This document shows, piece by piece, positions 1 to 7,666 of a stretch of 40,897 nucleotides of DNA. Source of the stretch: Polaribacter sp. (lineage in GTDB: Bacteria; Bacteroidota; Bacteroidia; Flavobacteriales; Flavobacteriaceae); NCBI GenBank assembly GCA_020631275.1, contig JAHDHO010000006.1, positions 1-40,897 of the forward strand, read 5' to 3'. The notes beneath the pieces are model-generated. The model saw only the letters and a program-made list of their open reading frames with translations, was not told where the DNA came from and ran no database searches. A program made the translations under genes and the position numbers. Numbering within the stretch: position 1 is the stretch's first letter; each line of letters opens with the position of its first letter.

Positions 1-1
1 A

Positions 2-187
2 AATATAGGTTATAATGAAGCCATGAAAAGAGGTAGAGCGCAAGATAAAGCATTGTTAAATTTAATTGCAGACGATACAATTCATACGCATTTAGATATG
101 ACAAAAGAAGAATTAAAAGTTATTCTAGAGAAAGTTATAATAGAAACAAATACTATTTTACAAGAAGATAAAATTGCAGGAATGTAA
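2..187 (+). CDS. 3' end of an unidentified CDS truncated by the window edge (…GYNEAMKRGRAQDKALLNLIADDTIHTHLDMTKEELKVILEKVIIETNTILQEDKIAGM*)
   Basis: Open frame from the window edge to TAA at 185-187; codon usage consistent with coding; family not recognised. Confidence 0.6.
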   Translation, partial: NIGYNEAMKRGRAQDKALLNLIADDTIHTHLDMTKEELKVILEKVIIETNTILQEDKIAGM

Positions 188-194
188 TTTTTTT

Positions 195-281
195 GAAGCT
201 ATTCCTGCTTTTCGCACTCGCTTTTTTTATTCAGAAAAGAATAAAAAAGAGCTCAAACAAATGCTACAATCAGGGCTAAAC
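195..281 (-). repeat. Interspersed structured element, copy C (subtype B; core GTTTAGCCCTGATTG … hairpin … GAAAAGCAGGAATAGCTTC on minus strand)
   Basis: Shares GTTTAGCCCTGATTG and GAAAAGCAGGAA(A)TAGCTTC with the copy at 4221-4295; internal hairpin TTTTTTATTC/GAATAAAAAA. Confidence 0.65.
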
Positions 282-334
282 CAATTCATAAAAGCAATTA
301 ATTAGAAGTAACAAATAGCATTTTTATAAAGTAA

Positions 335-853
335 ATGAAAAAATATATTGTTTTACTAAGAGGAATTAATGTGTCAGGAAGAAACAAAATTCCAATGGCA
401 GAACTTCGTGATTTATTAAACAATTTAGGTTTTAAAAATGTACAAACATATATTCAAAGCGGAAACATTATTTTAGAATCAATAGAAGGTAAATCTATAA
501 CTTGTAATAAAATTAAAGAAGGAATTCAAACCAAATTTGGTTTAGATATTCCTGTAATTGCAAGAACAATTCCCGAATGGAAAAAAGCAATTGCTAAATA
601 CCCTTTTCCAACAGACAACACCAAAATAGTTGCGTTTGTTTTCTTAAACAGAAAAGTATATGAAACAAAAATTGAAGTAAAAGATTCTAGTAACGATAAA
701 TATTTAATAGATAATGATATGGTTTATATTTATTGTGAAACAGGTTTTGCAAAAACAAAACTATCTAATCATTTATTCGAAAGAAAATTGAATGTTACCG
801 CAACAACTAGAAATTATAATACAATATTAAAATTATTAGAACTGTCAAAATAA
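335..853 (+). CDS. DUF1697 family protein
   Basis: N-terminus MKKYIVLLRGINVSGRNKIPMAELR is typical of DUF1697. Confidence 0.85.
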   Translation: MKKYIVLLRGINVSGRNKIPMAELRDLLNNLGFKNVQTYIQSGNIILESIEGKSITCNKIKEGIQTKFGLDIPVIARTIPEWKKAIAKYPFPTDNTKIVAFVFLNRKVYETKIEVKDSSNDKYLIDNDMVYIYCETGFAKTKLSNHLFERKLNVTATTRNYNTILKLLELSK

Positions 854-859
854 AAGAAT

Positions 860-1264
860 ATGTTAGAAAAAAAAGTAACACCAAGAGGCGCTTATCCACA
901 TGTAAAAGTTGTTGGAGATTTTATTTTCGTTTCAGGAACAAGTTCTAGAAGAGCAGATAATTCTATAGCAGGAGTAGATATTATAGACGAAATGGGAACA
1001 AAATATCTAAATGCAGAAACACAAACAAGAGAAGTTTTAAAAAATATTGATAAAAATTTACAAACTGTTGGCGCAAGTATAAAAGATGTAGTTGATGTTT
1101 CTACCTTTTTAGTAAATATGAATGATTTTGCAGGCTATAATAAAGCATATGCAGAATTTTTTGATAAAGAAACTGGCCCTACAAGAACCACAGTTGCAGT
1201 GCATCAATTACCACATCCAGATTTAGTGGTAGAGATTAAAGTAACGGCTTATAAAAAACAATAG
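860..1264 (+). CDS. RidA family protein, likely 2-aminomuconate deaminase of the kynurenine pathway
   Basis: RidA/YjgF fold motifs ([33 protein letters not shown]); context with HAO/ACMSD/ALDH. Confidence 0.8.
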   Translation: MLEKKVTPRGAYPHVKVVGDFIFVSGTSSRRADNSIAGVDIIDEMGTKYLNAETQTREVLKNIDKNLQTVGASIKDVVDVSTFLVNMNDFAGYNKAYAEFFDKETGPTRTTVAVHQLPHPDLVVEIKVTAYKKQ

Positions 1265-1657
1265 ATGTTTAAATTAAAAACAAGTCTCAATATAAGAAAG
1301 TTCGCTTTTTGTTTTTTAATAATTAGCTTTTACTCTTGTAAACCAAAAACTGCGCTTCCTGATCCTTTAGAAGCAGGCTGGAAAGGAAAAAAGGTTTGTG
1401 AAGTTTTGCAAGATAGTGCAGAGTTAAGAGTGTTAAAATGTACGTTTGCTCCTGGAGTTGGTCACGAAGAACATTACCATAAAAAACACTTTGGCTATAC
1501 GCTTGTTGGAAGTAAGTTTAAAATAAAAGACGCTAAAGGAGTAAGAGAGGTAGATGTACCAACAGGGTATAGTTTTTCAAATGAAGAAAGAACATCGCAC
1601 GAAGTGTTAAATATTGGTAATGAAACTGCCGTATTTTTAATTATTGAACCTAAATAG
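1265..1657 (+). CDS. Cupin-domain (lipo)protein
   Basis: Signal/lipobox-like N-terminus (FLIISFYSCKP), cupin motif GVGHEEHYHKKHFGYTLVG. Confidence 0.65.
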   Translation: MFKLKTSLNIRKFAFCFLIISFYSCKPKTALPDPLEAGWKGKKVCEVLQDSAELRVLKCTFAPGVGHEEHYHKKHFGYTLVGSKFKIKDAKGVREVDVPTGYSFSNEERTSHEVLNIGNETAVFLIIEPK

Positions 1658-1670
1658 ATTTAAATATATA

Positions 1671-3113
1671 TTGAAAATCCAAAACTACATAAACGGAAAA
1701 TTTGAAGATCCAATAAAGGGAGGATATATTGATAACTACAATCCATCAATAGGAGAAATCTACGGACAAATTCCAAATTCTTCGAAAGAAGATGTAGAAA
1801 AAGCTTTTGAAGCTGCGGCAAATGCATTTCCTAGTTGGTCTAACACAACATTAGCAACAAGAAGTAAAATCTTGTCTAAAATTGCAGAATTAATAAAAGG
1901 AAAATTAGATTTTTTAGCAGAAGCAGAATCTAAAGATAATGGTAAGCCAATTAGTTTAGCAAAAGCAATAGATATACCAAGAGCTGCAGCAAATTTTCAG
2001 TTTTATGCAAATGCAATAACACAGTTTTCATCTGAAGCACATGAAAGTGTTGGTTTAAATGCAGTGAATTTTACTTTACGACAACCAATAGGAGTAGTCG
2101 GTTGTATTTCTCCATGGAATTTACCATTGTATTTATTCACATGGAAAATTGCTCCTGCAATTGCAGCAGGAAATTGTGTGGTTGCAAAACCAAGTGAAAT
2201 TACGCCAATGACAGCGTATTTATTAGGCGAAATTTGTAACGAAGCTGGTCTACCAAAAGGCGTTTTAAATATTGTACACGGTTTAGGAACTTCAACAGGG
2301 CAAGCAATTGTAGAACATCCGAATATAAAAGCGATTTCATTTACTGGAGGAACTAAAACAGGAGCTCATATTGCTAGAGTTGCGGCACCAATGTTTAAAA
2401 AGTTATCTTTAGAATTAGGAGGAAAAAATCCAAATATCATTTTTGCAGATTGCGATTATGAGAAGATGTTAGAAACTACAGTTCGCTCTTCATTTGCAAA
2501 TCAAGGTCAAATTTGTTTATGCGGAAGTAGAATTTTAGTAGAAGAAAAAATTTACGAGAAGTTTAAGAAAGATTTTATTAAAAAAGTATCTAAATTAAAA
2601 GTCGGAAATCCATCTGAAGAAAACACAGATATTGGCGCTTTGGTTTCGAGAGAACATTTAGAAAAAGTAAAAAGTTATATTGATATTGCTGAACAAGAAA
2701 ACGCAAAAATTCTTTTTGGCGGAAATAAAGTTGAAATAAAAAATTTCGAAAATGGTTATTATTTGCAACCCACAATTATTGAGGTTGCAGACAATAATTG
2801 CAGATTGAATCAAGAAGAAGTTTTTGGTCCTGTTGTAACAATTATGTCATTTAAAACAGATGAAGAAGCACTGTATTTAGCTAATGATGTAAAATATGGA
2901 TTATCTGCTACTATATGGACAAATAATTTAAACAGAACCATGCAGTTTTCTAAACAATTACACACAGGAATTGTTTGGGTAAATACTTGGTTAATGAGGG
3001 ATTTAAGAACACCTTTTGGTGGCGCAAAAGACAGTGGAGTAGGAAGAGAAGGAGGCTTTGAAGCATTGCGTTTTTTTACAGAGCCAAAAAACGTTTGTAT
3101 TAGTTATGAATAA
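1671..3113 (+). CDS. Aldehyde dehydrogenase, probable 2-aminomuconic/2-hydroxymuconic semialdehyde dehydrogenase
   Basis: ALDH motifs (SFTGGTKTG, LELGGKNPNIIF, FANQGQICLCGSR, EVFGPVV); probable TTG start at 1671 (MKIQNYINGKF); ORF track extends to TTG 1644. Confidence 0.85.
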   Translation: MKIQNYINGKFEDPIKGGYIDNYNPSIGEIYGQIPNSSKEDVEKAFEAAANAFPSWSNTTLATRSKILSKIAELIKGKLDFLAEAESKDNGKPISLAKAIDIPRAAANFQFYANAITQFSSEAHESVGLNAVNFTLRQPIGVVGCISPWNLPLYLFTWKIAPAIAAGNCVVAKPSEITPMTAYLLGEICNEAGLPKGVLNIVHGLGTSTGQAIVEHPNIKAISFTGGTKTGAHIARVAAPMFKKLSLELGGKNPNIIFADCDYEKMLETTVRSSFANQGQICLCGSRILVEEKIYEKFKKDFIKKVSKLKVGNPSEENTDIGALVSREHLEKVKSYIDIAEQENAKILFGGNKVEIKNFENGYYLQPTIIEVADNNCRLNQEEVFGPVVTIMSFKTDEEALYLANDVKYGLSATIWTNNLNRTMQFSKQLHTGIVWVNTWLMRDLRTPFGGAKDSGVGREGGFEALRFFTEPKNVCISYE

Positions 3114-3324
3114 AGAAATACGAGAAAAAATAATAGAAGTTTGTAATGATAAAATTGCTAAAAAAGGAGAAAATGTAGGTTTGTCTTTCTATGCATTTTT
3201 CAAAAATAAAAATGAGAATCCGAAATTGTTAATGGAAGTTGCAAAATGGTGGATTGAAACACACGAATTAGATCATTTTGAAAAGGCTGTGAAGATTAAA
3301 CAAATGATTATTGAAAATAAATAA
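3106..3324 (+). CDS. Small conserved protein, possibly DUF6500-like
   Basis: ATG at 3106 (MNKEIREKIIEVCNDKIAKKGENVGLSFYAFFKNKNENPKLLMEVAKWW); ORF-track start at 3058 lies inside the ALDH gene. Confidence 0.6.
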   Translation: MNKEIREKIIEVCNDKIAKKGENVGLSFYAFFKNKNENPKLLMEVAKWWIETHELDHFEKAVKIKQMIIENK

Positions 3325-3335
3325 GTAAGTAAGAA

Positions 3336-4112
3336 ATGAACCTAAATATACAAAATAAAAATGCACTAGTTTGTGGTAGCACACAAGGAATAGGGAAAGC
3401 AACAGCAATTCTTTTAGCAAAAGAAGGAGTAAATATTACGCTTGTTGCTAGAAATGAAGAAAAATTAAAAGCTGTTTTATCAGAATTACCAAATAACAAT
3501 CAGAATCATAATTATTTGGTGGCAGATTTTTCTAAACCAGAAGAGTTGCAAAAAGCATTAGATACATCAGATTTAAAATTTCATATTTTAGTGAATAATA
3601 CTGGTGGTCCAAAAGGAGGCGAATTATTATCTGCAACTTCTACAGAGTTAATAAACGCATTTCAAATGCATATTGTTTGCAATCAAATTTTGGTGCAAGC
3701 AGTAGTTCCGTTTATGAAATCAGAAAAATTTGGAAGAATTATTAATGTAATTTCAACATCTGTAAAAGAACCAATTCCTGGTTTAGGAGTTTCTAATACC
3801 ATAAGAAATGCAGTTGGTAATTGGGCAAAAACGTTGGCTACAGAATTAGGGCAATTTAAAATTACAGTAAATAATGTGTTGCCTGGTTTTACAGATACTG
3901 CACGTTTAGATCAAATTATTACTATGAAGGCTAACCAAGCAAATACAACTGACGAAAATATTGTGAATCAGTTAAAAAGTTATGTGCCTGCAAGTCGTTT
4001 TGCAAAACCAGAAGAAACAGCCGCTGCAATAACTTTTTTAGCTAGTGAACAAGCAGGTTATATAAACGGAATTAATTTGCCTGTTGATGGTGGAAGAACT
4101 AAATCTTTGTAA
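3336..4112 (+). CDS. SDR family oxidoreductase
   Basis: Rossmann GSTQGIGKATA, NNTGGP, C-terminal LPVDGGRTKSL. Confidence 0.85.
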   Translation: MNLNIQNKNALVCGSTQGIGKATAILLAKEGVNITLVARNEEKLKAVLSELPNNNQNHNYLVADFSKPEELQKALDTSDLKFHILVNNTGGPKGGELLSATSTELINAFQMHIVCNQILVQAVVPFMKSEKFGRIINVISTSVKEPIPGLGVSNTIRNAVGNWAKTLATELGQFKITVNNVLPGFTDTARLDQIITMKANQANTTDENIVNQLKSYVPASRFAKPEETAAAITFLASEQAGYINGINLPVDGGRTKSL

Positions 4113-4128
4113 ATTTATACAGAATCTT

Positions 4129-4207
4129 GCGTTAGGGATTGAAGCGACATCCTTTTATGAAGAATGAATAAAAGATACAGCGAAAAGCCCGACCTTTAGG
4201 GAACGCC
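4129..4207 (+). repeat. Interspersed structured element, copy A (subtype A; GCGTTAGGGATTGAAGCGACATCC … GATACAGCGAAAAGCCCGACCTTTAGGGAACGCC)
   Basis: Terminal GCGTT/AACGC pairing, GGG/CCC pairing, central CTTTTAT/ATAAAAG hairpin, CC-TTTA-GG minihairpin; inverted homology to 4221-4295. Confidence 0.7.
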
Positions 4208-4220
4208 AAAATAGTTATAA

Positions 4221-4295
4221 GAAGCTATTTCCTGCTTTTCACTATATCTTTTTTCAGAAAAAGAAAAAAGGATGCCGTTTCAATCAGGGCTAAAC
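4221..4295 (-). repeat. Interspersed structured element, copy B (subtype B), inverted relative to copy A
   Basis: Minus strand GTTTAGCCCTGATTGAAACGGCATCCTTTTTTC…GAAAAAAGATATAGTGAAAAGCAGGAAATAGCTTC; shares GATTGAA, CATCC and GATAYAGYGAAAAGC with copy A. Confidence 0.7.
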
Positions 4296-4411
4296 TTGTT
4301 TGCAGAATTTAGTAATTAAAAGCAAACAAAAAGAGATTTTAAAAAAACATTAAAAATAAGTAATTTTAAAGTCAAACAATCAATACATCCAATAATCTAA
4401 AAATCAATAAA

Positions 4412-4936
4412 ATGAATTTAGTACAACCTATAAATTTTAAAAAATGGATTGATGAACATCGTCATTTATTAAAACCACCTGTTGGTAATAAACAAGTTTG
4501 GGATAATGGCGAATATATAGTAATGGTTGTTGGTGGGCCAAATAGTAGAAAAGACTATCATTACAATGAAACTCCAGAGTTTTTCTATCAATTAGAAGGA
4601 GATATGATTTTAAAAATTATAGATTCTGATGGAAAACAAATTGATGTTGAAATTAATGAAGGTGATATTTATTTATTACCAGGTAAAGTTCCACATTCAC
4701 CACAAAGAAAAGAAAATACTGTTGGTTTGGTTATAGAATATCCGCGTTCTGAAGGAATGTTAGATGCTTTAGAATGGTATTGCGAAAATTGTGGAAACCA
4801 ATTGTATAGAGAAGAATTTCCTTTGGATAATATTGAGACTGATATGCCAGTAATTTTCGATAAATACTATTCTGATAAAGAAAAATGTACCTGTAGTAAT
4901 TGTGGTACTGTAATGCAACCACCAAATAAAATATAG
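4412..4936 (+). CDS. nbaC: 3-hydroxyanthranilate 3,4-dioxygenase
   Basis: PINFKKWIDEHRHLLKPPVGNKQVW, cupin core, C-terminal CENCGN…CTCSNCGTVM two-CxxC iron site typical of the bacterial enzyme. Confidence 0.93.
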   Translation: MNLVQPINFKKWIDEHRHLLKPPVGNKQVWDNGEYIVMVVGGPNSRKDYHYNETPEFFYQLEGDMILKIIDSDGKQIDVEINEGDIYLLPGKVPHSPQRKENTVGLVIEYPRSEGMLDALEWYCENCGNQLYREEFPLDNIETDMPVIFDKYYSDKEKCTCSNCGTVMQPPNKI

Positions 4937-4939
4937 TAA

Positions 4940-6022
4940 ATGAAACGCAAATTACGTATTAACGGTCATTCTCATTTATTACCTTACCCAGAAGAAATTC
5001 CTGAATTTATGAAGGAAAAGGAAATTTTTTGGGTAGATGATGAGCGTAAACATATGTTACAAAAAGGTTGGCGAAGACCCGTAACAGATTCTAGTTTTTT
5101 CTTAGACGAAAAACTACTTTGGATGGAGAAAAACAAGATAGATCATGCAGTTGTTCTAAATCTCTCTCAATTATATGGTAATGGTTTGCGTTTAGAAGAA
5201 ATGAAAAAAGCGTTGCGTTTTCAAAACGATTTTAACGCAAAAGTACAAAGAGAGCATCCTTCTAAATTTACTTGCGGATTTGTAGTACACCCAGGATTTA
5301 TATACGGAGCTTTAGATGAAATGAAACGTTGTGTAGAAGAATTAGATTTAAAAGTTTTGTGTTTACCAACACATTTTATGGATTCTATTGGGCAATGGCG
5401 TTGTGTTTTTGATGAAGAAAACGATCGAATTTTCGAGTTAGCAGATAAATACAAACTGGCAATAGAAATTCATCCTTATGATGGTGATAAGATGATTAAA
5501 TTAGAAAACACAAATTGGCGTTTTCATTTAATTTGGATGCTGGCACAATGCGGAGATGCTTATCATTTCTATACTTTAAATGGTATGCAAGAACGTTTTA
5601 AAAATATTAGAACTTGTTTTGCTCATGGTGGGCAATTGGCACAAATGAATTTGGGTAGAAGAATTCAAGGTTTTGACGGAAGACCAGATTTGTTCGAAGG
5701 CAAAACGCATCCTAGAAAAGCAGTAGGGCATAAAAACATATTTTTTGATACACTTGTACACGATACGGATTCTCTAAAGTTAATGTTTAAAAGACAAGGA
5801 ACTAATCAAGTTTTAATGGGCTTAGACGATCCTTATCCTTTAGGTGAAATGGAAAGTGATAAACAATCATCATATCCTGGTAAAATATTAGATTTAGCAA
5901 TAGAACAAGAAATAATCTCTGAAAGTGAAAAAGAAGAAATTTGGGAAGACAATGTTTTACAATGGCTTTTTGGAGACAATGAAAAAGCGAAACAAGACTT
6001 AATAAATAAAATAATAGGGTAA
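4940..6022 (+). CDS. Amidohydrolase, 2-amino-3-carboxymuconate-6-semialdehyde decarboxylase-like
   Basis: HSHLLP metal motif, EIHPYD, CFAHGGQLAQ, MGLDDPYPLG; directly follows HAO. Confidence 0.85.
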   Translation: MKRKLRINGHSHLLPYPEEIPEFMKEKEIFWVDDERKHMLQKGWRRPVTDSSFFLDEKLLWMEKNKIDHAVVLNLSQLYGNGLRLEEMKKALRFQNDFNAKVQREHPSKFTCGFVVHPGFIYGALDEMKRCVEELDLKVLCLPTHFMDSIGQWRCVFDEENDRIFELADKYKLAIEIHPYDGDKMIKLENTNWRFHLIWMLAQCGDAYHFYTLNGMQERFKNIRTCFAHGGQLAQMNLGRRIQGFDGRPDLFEGKTHPRKAVGHKNIFFDTLVHDTDSLKLMFKRQGTNQVLMGLDDPYPLGEMESDKQSSYPGKILDLAIEQEIISESEKEEIWEDNVLQWLFGDNEKAKQDLINKIIG

Positions 6023-6441
6023 TGTCTAAATGGTTACTTAGAAAAGCTTCTGGATCTAGAGCTAAGTTTAAAGAAACCGGAGATTTTTCGAGTAGAAGAG
6101 GAGGTAAGTATTCAAATTTAGAAGATTTACCTACAAAAGAATCTATGCAAGGTAAAAACTCTAAAAAAACATATTTAGATACAACTTTGGTGAATAGGTG
6201 GTTACAATCTAAAATAAACCAAGATTTTGATGAGGTTTATTCGGAGTTTTTAACTCGTATTCAACCAAAATATTTAGATGCTTACAGACACTGTATTTAT
6301 GAGTATTTAGAGCCCAAAAAGTCTGTAGTAATTGAAGGAAAAACTATTTATGGCACTTTTTATGATGCAAAAATAAAATTACCAAACGGTAAAAAGAAAT
6401 TGTATGTAGACCCAGAATCTAATAAAATTAAAAAGGCATAA
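6022..6441 (+). CDS. Conserved hypothetical basic protein (139 aa)
   Basis: ATG overlaps the preceding stop; no family recognised. Confidence 0.6.
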   Translation: MSKWLLRKASGSRAKFKETGDFSSRRGGKYSNLEDLPTKESMQGKNSKKTYLDTTLVNRWLQSKINQDFDEVYSEFLTRIQPKYLDAYRHCIYEYLEPKKSVVIEGKTIYGTFYDAKIKLPNGKKKLYVDPESNKIKKA

Positions 6442-6471
6442 AAAAAACTTGAGATAATTCTCAAGTTTTTT
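6442..6471. terminator. Bidirectional rho-independent terminator
   Basis: AAAAAACTTGAGA-TAAT-TCTCAAGTTTTTT between convergent genes. Confidence 0.8.
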
Positions 6472-6491
6472 ATTATCAATAAAAAATTATC

Positions 6492-7112
6492 TTATTCACA
6501 TTGTTTTAAAACTTCTTCCGCTCTATTTTGCATAAACTTCGGATAAAATTCAATTTCAATTTTTTCTTTTTTTCCCAATTCAATGGCTCTTTTAATTTCT
6601 GAACAATATGGCTTTGTAGATTTGCCAAAATATTTTGCAGTTCCCATATTCCATTCTGCATTTCCTAAAATTACCCTTGGGTTATTTGGCGCAATTTGTA
6701 GTGCTTTAGCATATAGTTGATTTGTTTTACCAGATAAAGTCATTCCGTATTTTTGACCATCAAAAGCTATATAACCTAAATTTAAAAATGCCTGTGTAAT
6801 TAATATTTCTGGGTTGTTTTCTGAGTTTGCTCTTGCAATATCTAAAAATTCTTGTGCTTTTGTTAATTTAGCTTTTAAAGCTGTTTCATCTTTTAAACCA
6901 AAACTACTTAATATTTCTACAGTTGCAGTGTAATATGCAGGCAACCATTTTGTAGGTTCTGCTTTAGAAATTCTTTCAAATAATTGAGAGCTTTCTGTCA
7001 TTTTACCTTGTTCCCAAAGAGAAAACGCTTTTTGCATTCCTTTTTGGTATTTTGTTTGTGCGGCAATTCCTGTCGCAATGAAAATTGCGATAATTAAAAT
7101 AGATTTTTTCAT
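6492..7112 (-). CDS. Secreted TPR-type protein
   Basis: Signal peptide MKKSILIIAIFIATGIAAQ; TPR-like repeats. Confidence 0.7.
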   Translation of the reverse strand: MKKSILIIAIFIATGIAAQTKYQKGMQKAFSLWEQGKMTESSQLFERISKAEPTKWLPAYYTATVEILSSFGLKDETALKAKLTKAQEFLDIARANSENNPEILITQAFLNLGYIAFDGQKYGMTLSGKTNQLYAKALQIAPNNPRVILGNAEWNMGTAKYFGKSTKPYCSEIKRAIELGKKEKIEIEFYPKFMQNRAEEVLKQCE

Positions 7113-7143
7113 TTTAAAAAAGTTTTTGTGGTTTGGTTAATTT

Positions 7144-7563
7144 TTAGATTTCGATGTGTATTGTTTTATCTTTAGAAAGTATAAATTTTGCATCGCTGTA
7201 TTTTGGTGGTCCCATAAATCCTGTAGCGTTATTAGAGCAACCATAATCCTCTTTTGGTATTCCTAAAAAATTGGTATCCATTTTTTTATTATTATTTTCA
7301 TCATGTACAAAAGAAACGGCATATTCTCCTTTTGGCAAATCTTTAAAAATAACTACAGATTTTTTGTTTTTTATTTTAGCAAGACTTCCTTTAAATTGTT
7401 TCTTTAGAAAAAGTTCTTTCTTATTGTAAAGTCCTACCATTAAAGTTCCCTTATCAGAATTTAAACCAGAAATATTAATAGTTAAATTTACTATTGTTTC
7501 TTGTGCTTTTGTAGTTGATAAACCAGTAAAAAGAAGCACGATTATTACAAGAATGTTTTTCAT
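7144..7563 (-). CDS. DUF2141 domain-containing protein
   Basis: LTINISGLNSDKGTLMVGLYNKKE…VSFVHDENNNKKMDTNFLGIPKEDYGCSNNATGFMGPPKY is characteristic. Confidence 0.88.
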   Translation of the reverse strand: MKNILVIIVLLFTGLSTTKAQETIVNLTINISGLNSDKGTLMVGLYNKKELFLKKQFKGSLAKIKNKKSVVIFKDLPKGEYAVSFVHDENNNKKMDTNFLGIPKEDYGCSNNATGFMGPPKYSDAKFILSKDKTIHIEI

Positions 7564-7630
7564 AATGTTTTTTTAATTTGTTTAATACTGTAAATATCGA
7601 ATGTTTTTTCTACTTTAAAACAAGAAACAT

Positions 7631-7661
7631 ACCGAATTGTTGTTTTTAATAACCGAATTGT
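7631..7661 (-). promoter_or_regulatory. Direct-repeat operator candidate (ACAATTCGGT x2, 21-bp period) upstream of the DUF2141 gene
   Basis: accgaattgt at 7631-7640 and 7652-7661; 68 bp from the start codon. Confidence 0.5.
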
Positions 7662-7666
7662 AATTT

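Noticed and set aside
4129-4295. Insertion sequence or simple terminator as explanation for the inverted repeat
   Set aside because: No transposase frame or target duplication seen, and the arms are diverged subtypes rather than identical ends, so a plain IS or simple terminator does not fit.
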